From: Caldicellulosiruptor acetigenus
GTDB taxonomy: Bacteria; Bacillota; Thermoanaerobacteria; Caldicellulosiruptorales; Caldicellulosiruptoraceae
Assembly: GCF_026914305.1 (NCBI RefSeq)
Contig: NZ_CP113866.1
Coordinates: forward strand, 2,670,001-2,734,000
Direction of reading: 5' to 3'
Length of the DNA: 64,000 nt
Shown: piece after piece, positions 25,730-34,905 of the stretch
How the letters are laid out: the number at the start of each line of letters is the position of its first letter
Numbering within the stretch: the stretch's first letter is position 1
The notes under the pieces: model-generated
What the model was told of the DNA's origin: nothing
The model's input: the letters and a program-made list of their open reading frames with translations, nothing else
The model's database searches: none
Translations under genes and position numbers: made by a program

Positions 25730-27658
25730 ATGATTGAAGCTGTTGCTGAGATTGGAAAATTCTTGATTGAGAAAAAATCAAAAGCTTCAGGCAAAAGCTG
25801 CGCTGATGACCAATCAAGCAATCTTTCATCATTTTTAACACCTGTGGAAAGCGAAAAGGTGATTTTGATTTGTCTTAAACAAAAACAGACAGGATTTGAA
25901 TACCGTGGGCTTGACCTTCAAAATCCCCTTGTCTCAAGAGCTCAGCTTTATCTTTTCAGTCAAGGAGCAAAAGGCGGTGGTACAAACTATTCACCTGTGT
26001 GCATTTTGACCAAACCCAAAACTTCAAAAACCATGACAGAGGAGCAGGTAAAACAAGCCACAAAAGAACAGGTTGAAAAGGTGTTTAGGCAAAAAGTGGA
26101 GAACTGGTTTTTAAACAAGGCACTGCCTCTTGCAAAAAAGCTCTCAAAGCAGGGGGATATATCAAAAGAAGATGCCTATTTTATTCAAAGTATCTCTCAG
26201 GCTGTGAATGAAAACAGAGAAAAGATAATTGAAGATATCTCTGAGCTACTTTTTGATGTTGAATTTGAAAAACAAAAAAGCAGTGCTCTTTTGACCTTTT
26301 CAATTGATGGAAAATACATCGGTGAATATGAAATATTTAAAAGTTTTTTGCTGGAACTTATAAAAGAAAGGGCTGAAAGGTCAAGCTCACAGGACAAGAC
26401 TTGCTCTATTTGCAAACAAAAAAGAGAAAATGTATCTGGCACGGTCAATGTTTTCAAATTCTATACAATAGACAAGCCCGGTTTTATCAGGGGTGGGTTT
26501 TCATCTGAGAACGCATGGAAAAACTTCCCCGTGTGCTCAAACTGTCAGATACACCTCAGTGAGGGAAGAAAATATTTGGAAAAAGAACTGCAGTTTAAGT
26601 TTTACAACTTTAAATACCTTCTCATTCCCAAGCTCATATTCAGCACAAGCTCTGCATATTCAGAGGTGCTTGACATCTTACAAAATACCAAAAAAGAAAT
26701 TAGCCTTGGTGAAAAGGTCTTGGAAAGGATTACTGATGATGAAAATGAAATCTTAGATGTAATAAGCACATTCAATGATTCAATCTCAGTGACATTCCTG
26801 TTCATGGTTCCACAAATGGGTGCTGAAAGAATAGTCCTGATGATTGAAGATATCCTTCCCTCACACCTCAAGAACATATTTGATGCAAAAAGACATACAG
26901 AAAGAAAATACCGAATGGTTTTTAATAATCCTGACATTAATTTTACCTTCCAGCAAATTAAACACTTTTTCTCAAAGAGCAACCGTCTAAAGAAAAAGTC
27001 TGACCTTGACAGCTATTTTTTAGAGATAACTGAGAGCATCTTCAAGAAAAAACTTATAGATTTTCAATTTTTGGCAGTTCATTTTTGCCGAAGACTGCAA
27101 GACAGCATCGCAAATAACGACTTTTTCGACTTTTACATTTCCTGCAGCTATGCAATAGAGGTTTTGGAGTTTTTAAACAAGCTTGAAATTTTAAAGCTAA
27201 AAGGAGATGAGTTTGGTATGTCTTATGAAACTCCGTTTGATGAGATTTTAAATGAATTTCCTGTTGCATCTGCAAACCCCGCTGTGAAAGGAATTATCCT
27301 TGTTGGCGCGCTTTGTGACATGCTTTTGAGAATTCAGTCAGTGGGTCTTAAAAAAGCGCCCGGAAGAATGCCGCCGTTTGCCAAAAATTTGAAAGGGCTT
27401 AGGTTAAAACAAGCTGATATCATCTCACTTCTGCCAAAGATTGAGAACAAACTTATGGAATACTCAGCGTTTGGCAAGGCAAAGAAACTTGTTGCTACCA
27501 CAGCATCAGAGCTTTTGCTAAAAGCCCCAGCTGACTGGAAGCTCTCAAGCGATGAGGTGAGCTTTTACTTTGCCTGTGGTATGAATCTTGGTCAAAAAAT
27601 CAGGGACCTTGCAAAGAAATTGACAAATGACACTGAAGAGGCTGAAGATGAAGAATAA
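25730..27658 (+). CDS. cas8b: Type I-B Cascade large subunit Cas8b (Csh1/TM1802 type)
   Basis: 642 residues from the ATG at 25730 (GAGGTG 6 bp upstream; GTG at 25721 is the alternative). A zinc-finger-like pair, CSICKQ and CSNCQ, lies about residues 220-270 with FKFYTIDKPGFIRGG between. The C-terminal region is helical (GFxxGxNLGxKIRDL type end: FYFACGMNLGQKIRDLAKKL). Cas8b recognises PAM and the target DNA in I-B Cascade. The gene lies 76 bp after cas2 in the same operon. Confidence 0.85.
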   Translation: MIEAVAEIGKFLIEKKSKASGKSCADDQSSNLSSFLTPVESEKVILICLKQKQTGFEYRGLDLQNPLVSRAQLYLFSQGAKGGGTNYSPVCILTKPKTSKTMTEEQVKQATKEQVEKVFRQKVENWFLNKALPLAKKLSKQGDISKEDAYFIQSISQAVNENREKIIEDISELLFDVEFEKQKSSALLTFSIDGKYIGEYEIFKSFLLELIKERAERSSSQDKTCSICKQKRENVSGTVNVFKFYTIDKPGFIRGGFSSENAWKNFPVCSNCQIHLSEGRKYLEKELQFKFYNFKYLLIPKLIFSTSSAYSEVLDILQNTKKEISLGEKVLERITDDENEILDVISTFNDSISVTFLFMVPQMGAERIVLMIEDILPSHLKNIFDAKRHTERKYRMVFNNPDINFTFQQIKHFFSKSNRLKKKSDLDSYFLEITESIFKKKLIDFQFLAVHFCRRLQDSIANNDFFDFYISCSYAIEVLEFLNKLEILKLKGDEFGMSYETPFDEILNEFPVASANPAVKGIILVGALCDMLLRIQSVGLKKAPGRMPPFAKNLKGLRLKQADIISLLPKIENKLMEYSAFGKAKKLVATTASELLLKAPADWKLSSDEVSFYFACGMNLGQKIRDLAKKLTNDTEEAEDEE

Positions 27659-27709
27659 AACCTTGTGTTTTTAAAAAAATTCAAATAATCAGAAGGGGGA
27701 ATTTTCAAT

Positions 27710-28693
27710 ATGGAAAATTTAAACAATAACATTATCAAAAACAGGTCTGAAGTTCTGTTCTTATACGATGTGACAGATGCAAACCCAAACGGAGACCCAC
27801 TTGATGAAAATAAACCAAGAATTGACCCTGAGACAGATACATGCATAGTGACAGATGTGCGCTTAAAAAGAACTTGCAGGGATTACTGGGCAGAGTACAA
27901 AAACCTTCCTGTTTTCATCTTAAGAGAAATCTCTGAAGATGGAAAGCTCATGACAAAATCTGACAAATTCTCAAAGTACAATCTCAGCAAAGACAAGCTA
28001 AAAGATTACATTGACATAAGACTTTTTGGTGGTACTACCACTTTAAAAAGCAAGGACGAAAAGAGAAAAAGCAAGTCAGATGAAGACTTATCAGAGGAAA
28101 CCGGCGCAATTACATTTACGGGACCTGTTCAGTTTAAATTCGGAAGGTCTTTGCATAAAGTTGAGTACATGCTTGTAAAGGGCACAACAGTTATGCCATC
28201 TGGAGAGGGTAAAGACCAAGGAACATTTACAGAATGCTATATTCTACCGTATGCGTTGATTGCTTTTTATGGTGTTGTAAATGAAAATGCGGCTTTATGC
28301 CAAGAGTTGCCTGTAACAGAAGAAGATATCCAGCTTCTTTTAGAGGCTCTTTGGTGCGGAACCAAAAACCTGATTTCACGTTCAAAGTTTGGTCAGATGC
28401 CAAGGCTTCTTGTAAGGGTTGAATACAACCAGAGCGGTTTTTACATTGGTGAACTTGACAAACTTGTAAAGCTCATCTCCCAAAAGTCAGATACTGCTAT
28501 ACGTTCACCAGAGGACTTTCAGCTTGATATCACAAGACTTGTTGAAAAACTCACAAAGCATCAGGATAAGATTCAAAAGGTGCAAGTTTCTGTTGACGAT
28601 TCTATCAGCTTTGTCTATGAAGGAAAATTTGTCCAGCTAAAAGATGCTCTTTCTTTCTTGGGTGACAGGGTCAAACTTCTTCAGTTTGAGTAA
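27710..28693 (+). CDS. cas7: Type I-B Cascade backbone Cas7 (Csh2)
   Basis: 327 residues, AGAAGGGGG before the ATG. FLYDVTDANPNGDPLDENKP followed by VTDVRLKRTCRDYW is the Csh2/Cas7b signature, with later GAITFTGPVQFKFGRSL. Forms the crRNA-binding filament of Cascade. Confidence 0.96.
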   Translation: MENLNNNIIKNRSEVLFLYDVTDANPNGDPLDENKPRIDPETDTCIVTDVRLKRTCRDYWAEYKNLPVFILREISEDGKLMTKSDKFSKYNLSKDKLKDYIDIRLFGGTTTLKSKDEKRKSKSDEDLSEETGAITFTGPVQFKFGRSLHKVEYMLVKGTTVMPSGEGKDQGTFTECYILPYALIAFYGVVNENAALCQELPVTEEDIQLLLEALWCGTKNLISRSKFGQMPRLLVRVEYNQSGFYIGELDKLVKLISQKSDTAIRSPEDFQLDITRLVEKLTKHQDKIQKVQVSVDDSISFVYEGKFVQLKDALSFLGDRVKLLQFE

Positions 28694-28715
28694 TTAAATT
28701 TCAAGGTGATGTGAG

Positions 28716-29447
28716 ATGAAAGTAGCTGTATTTGATATCAAAGCCGACTTTGGTTTTTTTGGGAAGTTTTACTCAACATCCTCGCCAATAACATACCCCT
28801 TCCCACCATTCCCAACCATTCAGGGAATGGTGGGAGCTATCTTGGGACTTGACAAAAAAGAATATCTTGACATTTTAGAATATGGTAAGTTTCGCGCCGG
28901 GATTAGAATTTTAAATCCTGTGAAAAAAATCAGAATGGGAATAAATCATATCGATACAAAAGAAGGAAGATGGCAGCCTATAAAAACTAAAAACCGCCAG
29001 CCACGAACACAGATTAGGTTTGAGCTTTTAAAAGATCCTTGTTTTAGGATATACGCCACACATACATCAGAGAACATTTTTTCAGGGCTTGTAGAGTTTT
29101 TGCAACAGCACAGAAGTTACTTTACACTTTCAATGGGTCTTTCTGAATTTCTTGCTGATTTTGAATTTGTTGGTATATTTGAGGCTTTTGAAAAGACCAT
29201 GCCAGATGATTATGTAAACCTTTGCACGCCAATTCCTTTAAGCTATTTAGATAGCAAAGTGGAAATACCTCTTCGGATTGAAGCCGGAAAAAGCTACTTT
29301 AAAGAGAGAATGCCACTTTACATGCTCAGTACACGAGAAGTTGTAAAATACGAAGATGTCATTTTCGAACCTACTGGTAAAGAACTTTTAGCAAGACCAT
29401 CAAGTTATGTGGAGGTCCAGAATGGAAAGAACATCCTTTTGTTTTGA
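28716..29447 (+). CDS. cas5: Type I-B Cas5 (Cas5h)
   Basis: 243 residues. VAVFDIKADFGFFGKFYSTS, then TYPFPPFPTIQGMVGAILGL, are the N-terminal RAMP and glycine-rich loop features of Cas5. Caps the 5' handle of the crRNA. Its 3' end overlaps cas3 by 26 bp. Confidence 0.95.
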   Translation: MKVAVFDIKADFGFFGKFYSTSSPITYPFPPFPTIQGMVGAILGLDKKEYLDILEYGKFRAGIRILNPVKKIRMGINHIDTKEGRWQPIKTKNRQPRTQIRFELLKDPCFRIYATHTSENIFSGLVEFLQQHRSYFTLSMGLSEFLADFEFVGIFEAFEKTMPDDYVNLCTPIPLSYLDSKVEIPLRIEAGKSYFKERMPLYMLSTREVVKYEDVIFEPTGKELLARPSSYVEVQNGKNILLF

Positions 29448-31890
29448 TAGCAAAAATTTGTCTGGCCTTTTTTCTCATCCCGGCAAAGACGGCAGTATAC
29501 AAGGAGCAAAACCGTTAGAGGTTCATCTTACAAACACAAGCATTTTAGCCAACTGCTTTGCTTCGGAGAAAAACATTGCACTTTGTTCAACAAAGTTTCT
29601 ATCCCAGATTGCAAAAATTACAGCCTTGCTGCATGACATCGGCAAGGCAACTTCTTTTTTTCAAAAGTATCTTTTTGATAAAAAGAAAACAAAAAGCAGG
29701 CACACGCGCCACTCTCTGATCTCTGCTATTTGCGTGTGGGGAACATTAAATAGGCTCATTGAAGAAAAGAAAATCCAAGAGGATAAAACTTTTGAAGGTT
29801 TTACTGCAATTTTAGCATTTTTTGCGACTTTAAAACACCATGGCGATTTAGAAGCAGCATCAGATATGCTCTTGCTCTCAGAAGATGATATAGAACTTTG
29901 CTACGAGCAAATTGAGAATATTGACAAAGAGAAGTTTAATACTCTTATTTTAAATATTTCCTGCCTTTGCCCTGAAATTGGTTTTCTGACAATTGATAGC
30001 TTAAGAGAATTTGTAGACCATGCAAAAGTCTCAATAAAGCTTTTTAAAAGAGCTTTCAGAAAACTTTTTGACACAGAGATGAAATTCTTTTTCATGCTAA
30101 ATCTGTTGTATTCTATCCTCCTGGATGCAGACAAAACAGAGGCAATCTTTGGCACTTTGGTTGATATTCCAGAGCTAAACCTCTCTTACACCGACGTTGA
30201 CAGTTTCAGGAGAAGAATTTTCAAGCCTGAAAACTTCGAAAATTCAATAAAAGCTTTAAGAGACAGTGCTTTTGAAGAAGCAATAAATTGTGAGATTGAC
30301 GAAAATAGACGAATCTATACTCTCTGTCTTCCAACAGGGCTTGGAAAAACTATTATCTCTTTTGCTTTTGCACTAAAGCTCAGAGAACTTGCACAGAAGA
30401 GATTTGGCAGCAAGTTTAGAATAATTTATTCTCTTCCTTTTTTATCTATCATTGAGCAAAATTATGACGTCATATCTAAGATTTTGAGCTTTTGCGGCCT
30501 TGACATAACCTCAGACATCCTTTTGAAGCACCATCACTTAAGCGATATCGTCTACAAAACTAAAGATGGGCTTCAGAACAACCAAGAGGAAATCTTTGAC
30601 ACAGATATTGCAAAACTTCTGATAGAAGGCTGGAACTCAAACATAATCGTCACAACATTTGTCCAGTTTCTGGAGAGTATTATGACAAACAAAAACTCCA
30701 ACATGAGAAAATTCCACAGAATTGCAAATTCGATTATTATTCTTGACGAGGTGCAGGCTATAAACTCAGAGTATTGGTTTTTGTGCAAGAACCTTTTTGA
30801 GAAGATGTGCTCAAGTTTGAACTGCTTCATTATACTCTCAACTGCCACAATGCCGTTTATTGTTGACAAAAAAACTGCTGTTGAGATAGTAAAGCCAGAA
30901 AAGTATTTTGACAAACTTTGTCGAACAGTGCTGCATTTTGACAATAATTTTTCAAAAATAGGGCTTGAAGAATTTGTGGCAAAATTTGAGTTTGAAAAAG
31001 AAAAAACATACCTTTTTGTTATGAACACTGTAAGCAGTGCAAAAAAATTGTACGAACTTATAAATCAAAGATTTCCTGATATGCAGGATGAAATTACAAT
31101 TCTGACAACTCATATAATTCCAAAAGAAAGATTGAGAAGAATTGAGCAAATTAAAAATAAGAAATACAAAATTGTTGTATCAACCCAGCTTGTGGAGGCA
31201 GGAGTTGACGTTGACTTTGACCATGTTGTAAGAGACATTGCTCCGCTTGACTCAATCATCCAAGCAGCAGGGAGGGCAAACAGGGAAGGCAAAAAAGGAA
31301 AGAGCAAAGTAACAGTTATTGAACTTGTATCTGATAGAGGAAGGCTTTTCGCAACAGAGGTCTATGACAGTCTATTGATTGATGCAACCAAAAAGATTTT
31401 AAGTCAATTTCAAAAGGTTGATGAAAGTAAGTTTGCAGAGCTAATCTTTGAGTATTACAAAGAGCTTGCAAGGCGCGGCGTAATCGAGACAAGCAGCGAT
31501 GACAAAGGTACATCACAAAAATTTCTTGAGGCAATTTACAGACTTCTTTACACCTCATCCGACTCTGAGACAGATGCAATCGGAAGTTTTAAACTTATTG
31601 AGGATGAACCTTACAAAGTGGATGTGTTTGTTGAGGCAGATGAAGAGGCAAAAATTATCTGGCAGGGATTTGAAGAAATTTGTGAGATTAAAGACTTTTT
31701 TGAAAGAAAAAAGAGATTTTTGGAGATACGAAAAAGTTTTTATGACTACATCATCTCTGTTCCAAAGACAACAAATCTCCCTATTAATTTTGAAAATCTT
31801 ATATTTCGTATACCACACAGCCAGCTTAGCGACTTTTATGACCCGATTACAGGTTTTAAAACAAAGGGGGAAAGCTACCTGAGTTTTTAA
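29422..31890 (+). CDS. cas3: CRISPR-associated helicase-nuclease Cas3
   Basis: 822 residues from the ATG at 29422 (GGAGG 6 bp upstream), inside the end of cas5. The N-terminal HD nuclease has ALLHDIGKAT (H71-D72) and the later SRHTRHSLIS. The superfamily 2 helicase has LPTGLGKTIISF (Walker A), ILDEVQAIN (motif II), LSTATMP (III), QLVEAGVDVDFD (V) and QAAGRANREG (VI). It degrades the target strand after Cascade binding. Last gene of the operon, with all catalytic motifs present. Confidence 0.96.
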   Translation: MERTSFCFDSKNLSGLFSHPGKDGSIQGAKPLEVHLTNTSILANCFASEKNIALCSTKFLSQIAKITALLHDIGKATSFFQKYLFDKKKTKSRHTRHSLISAICVWGTLNRLIEEKKIQEDKTFEGFTAILAFFATLKHHGDLEAASDMLLLSEDDIELCYEQIENIDKEKFNTLILNISCLCPEIGFLTIDSLREFVDHAKVSIKLFKRAFRKLFDTEMKFFFMLNLLYSILLDADKTEAIFGTLVDIPELNLSYTDVDSFRRRIFKPENFENSIKALRDSAFEEAINCEIDENRRIYTLCLPTGLGKTIISFAFALKLRELAQKRFGSKFRIIYSLPFLSIIEQNYDVISKILSFCGLDITSDILLKHHHLSDIVYKTKDGLQNNQEEIFDTDIAKLLIEGWNSNIIVTTFVQFLESIMTNKNSNMRKFHRIANSIIILDEVQAINSEYWFLCKNLFEKMCSSLNCFIILSTATMPFIVDKKTAVEIVKPEKYFDKLCRTVLHFDNNFSKIGLEEFVAKFEFEKEKTYLFVMNTVSSAKKLYELINQRFPDMQDEITILTTHIIPKERLRRIEQIKNKKYKIVVSTQLVEAGVDVDFDHVVRDIAPLDSIIQAAGRANREGKKGKSKVTVIELVSDRGRLFATEVYDSLLIDATKKILSQFQKVDESKFAELIFEYYKELARRGVIETSSDDKGTSQKFLEAIYRLLYTSSDSETDAIGSFKLIEDEPYKVDVFVEADEEAKIIWQGFEEICEIKDFFERKKRFLEIRKSFYDYIISVPKTTNLPINFENLIFRIPHSQLSDFYDPITGFKTKGESYLSF

Positions 31891-32025
31891 CACTTTTTGC
31901 TTTCTCCCTTGTCATACCTGTAGGTTTAGAGATTTTACCTTGTTTTATTCTCCTTGCAGCACTTTTAATATAGCTATTGTTGTAATATTATTCATAATCT
32001 TTGAAGAAATCGTGAATACCAATAC

Positions 32026-32274
32026 ATTTTGACCAAAAGTCATATCTGTCGACCTCAGGTGCAAAATTTTTTGAGTTTGGTTTGTATTCGGTTTCATACT
32101 TGTGGGCTGTAGGTTTGAATGGATTTCTGGCAGCAGCTGGATAGACGGAAAGGTTTGATAGGCTCCTTTTCTTTGATACACCTAAATTTGTTCCAGTTTT
32201 AATGGCATGTATTAAAATAAAAACATTGACAGCGGTGCATAAAGTTGATATAATAAAATCAAGCTTCCCAACCT
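32026..32274 (+). promoter_or_regulatory. CRISPR leader 4 with pre-crRNA promoter
   Basis: Near-identical to leaders 1 and 2, from TTTTGACCAAAAGTCATATC on. Similarity with leader 2 starts earlier, at about 31981. Promoter TTGACA (32226-32231), 17 bp, TATAAT (32249-32254). Confidence 0.85.
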
Positions 32275-32877
32275 GTTTGTAGCCTTCCCTTTGGGGATTG
32301 AAACAAATCTCAGCCATTTCTTTTTGTTTGAGTCCTTTTTCTGTTTGTAGCCTTCCCTTTGGGGATTGAAACTTAGGTGCTTTATAATATTCCAAAACTA
32401 AACCGCCAGTTTGTAGCCTTCCCTTTGGGGATTGAAACACTAAATCTTTAAACCTTTCCCTGTGCAACTTCATCGGTTTGTAGCCTTCCCTTTGGGGATT
32501 GAAACTTCCTTCATACTGTTCATCATTGCCCCAGCTATTTCCTGTTTGTAGCCTTCCCTTTGGGGATTGAAACTGTTTCTTGCATTATTTCGCACCGCTT
32601 CTCTGATAGGTTTGTAGCCTTCCCTTTGGGGATTGAAACATGTAAACTGCTAATTCGCAGCTAAGAGGCTGTTTAGTTTGTAGCCTTCCCTTTGGGGATT
32701 GAAACAAAGGTAACTGGTCGTATTCAAGCAAGATATACGCTCTGTTTGTAGCCTTCCCTTTGGGGATTGAAACATACATCTCAGATAGTAAATCTTCTAA
32801 CAAATCAGGTTTGTAGCCTGCCCTTTGGGGATTGAGGTGTAGGTTGTGTTCGTAGCCACTTCTTTGTGGATCGAAAA
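32275..32877 (+). CRISPR. CRISPR array 4, about 10 repeats
   Basis: Repeats start at 32275, 32343, 32409, 32476, 32544, 32610, 32676, 32744, 32809 and a degenerate one at about 32848. The main repeat is identical to that of array 1. The copy at 32809 carries GCCTGCCC and ends ATTGAG; a 9-base gap follows. Spacers are 35-38 bp. The trailer (AAGAAAAGAGGGTAAGCCAC, then CTCTGGGGAA) is also found after array 1. Confidence 0.97.
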
Positions 32878-32995
32878 GAAAAGAGGGTAAGCCACCTCTG
32901 GGGAACTGTATTTGCAAAGTATTTTTTGTTTCTATAGTGTGGTATAATAAAAGTGTACAGAAAAATATACAACCTGAGAAAAAGGAGAAAAAACT

Positions 32996-33925
32996 GTGTG
33001 CGAGAAATTACCACCAAAAGAGCACGATACAACGTTCAAGTTTTTGTTTGCAGACAAAGAGGAGATACTTTTGCTTGTAAAAGACATACTGCACTACACA
33101 TGGGCAGACAACATTGAAGAAGACACAATTGAGCTTGTCAAGACAAACTATGTAACTCAGCAGTTTTCGCAGGTTGAGGTTGATGTTGTAGCAAAAGCAA
33201 AACTAAAGGACAAAGAAGTGTATTTTTATATCCTGATTGAGAACCAATCGAAGGTAAAAAGAGAAATGCAACAAAAGATTTTAAAATACATGATAAGTCT
33301 ATGGGCAGAAGAAATAAGAAAAGGGGTACAAATCCTGCCGGCAATTATACCGATAGTTGTGTACAACGGAATAGGTGAGAGATGGAATGTATCAACAGAC
33401 CTTATGGAGGCGTTTGACATATTCAAGGATGATGTATTCAGGTACAGAGTAGTTGACATAATAGAGCTTGATGCGAAGAAGCTTTTAGAAAGAGAAGAGG
33501 ATGTGCTGACACCGATAGTGTTTTATCTTGAGCAGGCAAGAGAAGACAGGAGTGAGCTTATAGGAAGGCTTTTGGAAGTTGAGAAGAACTTAAAGAAGCT
33601 GAGTAAAAAGAATGTAGACAGATTTTTGGAGTGGTCGTATCATATTATAAGACCGAGACTGGCTGAAGAGCAAAAGTCAGAGTATGATGGTATTGCAAAA
33701 CGGGTTAAACAGGAGGGAGTGGAAGCTATGGGTGAGTTTATATCAAATGTTGCAAGACTTTTGGATGAGGCAAAGACAAAAGATTTTTTGGCAGGCAAAT
33801 TTGAAGCAACAATCGAGTTTGCGAAAAGGTTAATACAAAAGGGTTTTAGCGATGAAGAGGTTGCAGAACTTACAGATCTTCAGATTGAAAAAGTTAAAGA
33901 GTTGAGAAAATCCATGGTAAATTGA
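32996..33925 (+). CDS. Rpn family recombination-promoting nuclease / transposase-like protein
   Basis: 309 residues, GTG start with AAGGAG 8 bp upstream and TATAAT at 32943-32948. The N-terminal KEHDTTFKFLFADKEE, then VDVVAKAKLKDKEVYFYILIE with NQSKVKREM (the PD-(D/E)XK D…E-x-Q core), and IPIVVYNG are typical of the Rpn/PDDEXK_9 family (formerly transposase_31). The C-terminal third is a charged helical region (GEFISNVARLLDEAK, then RLIQKGFSDEEVAELTDLQI). Family members cut DNA and promote recombination. Truncated relatives lie at 3056-3335 and 53903-54155. Confidence 0.9.
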   Translation: MCEKLPPKEHDTTFKFLFADKEEILLLVKDILHYTWADNIEEDTIELVKTNYVTQQFSQVEVDVVAKAKLKDKEVYFYILIENQSKVKREMQQKILKYMISLWAEEIRKGVQILPAIIPIVVYNGIGERWNVSTDLMEAFDIFKDDVFRYRVVDIIELDAKKLLEREEDVLTPIVFYLEQAREDRSELIGRLLEVEKNLKKLSKKNVDRFLEWSYHIIRPRLAEEQKSEYDGIAKRVKQEGVEAMGEFISNVARLLDEAKTKDFLAGKFEATIEFAKRLIQKGFSDEEVAELTDLQIEKVKELRKSMVN

Positions 33926-33958
33926 GATGGTTTAAACATATGTTCATTAAAAAAACAA

Positions 33959-33989
33959 AAAAGCTGCAGCCAAAATGGCTGCAGCTTTT
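33959..33989. terminator. Bidirectional terminator between rpn and the 33999 gene
   Basis: AAAAGCTGCAGCC and GGCTGCAGCTTTT form a perfect 13-bp stem around a 5-base loop, with A and T tracts on either side. Serves both convergent genes. Confidence 0.95.
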
Positions 33990-33998
33990 TAAATATTT

Positions 33999-34826
33999 TT
34001 ACTTTTCGTCAAAATCGTCGAATAGGTCTGAGATGTCGAACTTTTCGGTGTCCTCTTCTTCAAAAAAGGTGTCAACCTCGTTTTTCTCTTCATATTCTAT
34101 GTTATAATATTCACACATAAAGTCTGCAACAGCAATGTTTAGGTCAAGCTCGCCTATCTGGTCTGATATTGAAAACGGGTCAAGCCTTTTCCACAGTGTC
34201 TTGATATCTTTTTCCTTATCAAGATGGTCAATGAAAATTTCAAGCCCGACTTTATCAAGCGCAAGTACTATTGTCTGTCCGGCTTTGACAGGTGATTTTT
34301 TGCTTGGTTTTGCAAGAAATACTTTGAGCAAAAATTCAACTGCCATCCTGTCTGCATGGGTTACAAACCTCTTTTTACAGTTTTTGCATTCTAAGTACGC
34401 AACATCTGCAAAGTTTATAAGCCCAAGCTTTGCAAGATACCCTTCGTCCTGCCATTTGAGCTCAAGCTCATCTTCCCCACACTCAGGACAGATGCTCGGC
34501 TGCACAGTGTCCTTTACAAGGTTGTGGAAAAACTGATGGTCGCTCTCTGCCCCAGAAGGGTGTATATCTGATAACTTTTCAAGCCAGCACAAATTGGCAT
34601 TGCAAGCTTCATCTTTTTTGTCCTTTTTGTGCGGGCACAGGCCAAAGTACAGCGGGCAAAATTTAAAGTACAAAAAGTCTCTTATCCCGCCAAAGCTTAT
34701 ATATTCATCTTTCATGAGCTCTCTTATTGCCGCGTTTTCTGAAAGCTTCTTTTCAACAAAGTCAAGAATTGTCTGTTCTTCAGCAGGCTTTATTAAATTT
34801 TTGTTTTTATAATCTTTATTTTTCAT
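33999..34826 (-). CDS. Hypothetical cysteine-rich/zinc-ribbon protein
   Basis: 275 residues from an ATG at 34826 (GAGG 11 bp upstream); the frame is open to an ATG at 34949, overlapping the previous gene. Two cysteine clusters: C-x6-C-x10-C-x4-C in FCPLYFGLCPHK…CNANLCW, and CPECGE…CKNCKKRF, a classical zinc ribbon. The C-terminus is very acidic (FFEEEDTEKFDISDLFDDFD). I recognise no family. Last gene of a three-gene minus-strand group (36141 to 33999) of unknown function lying between the CRISPR region and spoVS. Confidence 0.75.
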   Translation of the reverse strand: MKNKDYKNKNLIKPAEEQTILDFVEKKLSENAAIRELMKDEYISFGGIRDFLYFKFCPLYFGLCPHKKDKKDEACNANLCWLEKLSDIHPSGAESDHQFFHNLVKDTVQPSICPECGEDELELKWQDEGYLAKLGLINFADVAYLECKNCKKRFVTHADRMAVEFLLKVFLAKPSKKSPVKAGQTIVLALDKVGLEIFIDHLDKEKDIKTLWKRLDPFSISDQIGELDLNIAVADFMCEYYNIEYEEKNEVDTFFEEEDTEKFDISDLFDDFDEK

Positions 34827-34905
34827 AACAATACCAGCCTCTTTTTCAAAAAATAAGCTTTCATAATATTTATACCACTTTACAAAAGCTTTGAACACAG
34901 ATTTT

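Noticed and set aside
31988-32473. Minus-strand frame of 161 codons across leader 4 and the first repeats
   Set aside because: The same peptide appears from the other leaders (SVYPAAARNPFKPT), but only because the leaders are DNA duplicates. It continues into CRISPR repeats, so it is not a gene.
32810-32877. A possible second operator-like palindrome near CCACTTCTTTGTGG at the end of array 4
   Set aside because: It is a degenerate CRISPR repeat (GTTCGTAGCCACTTC…) in phase with the array.
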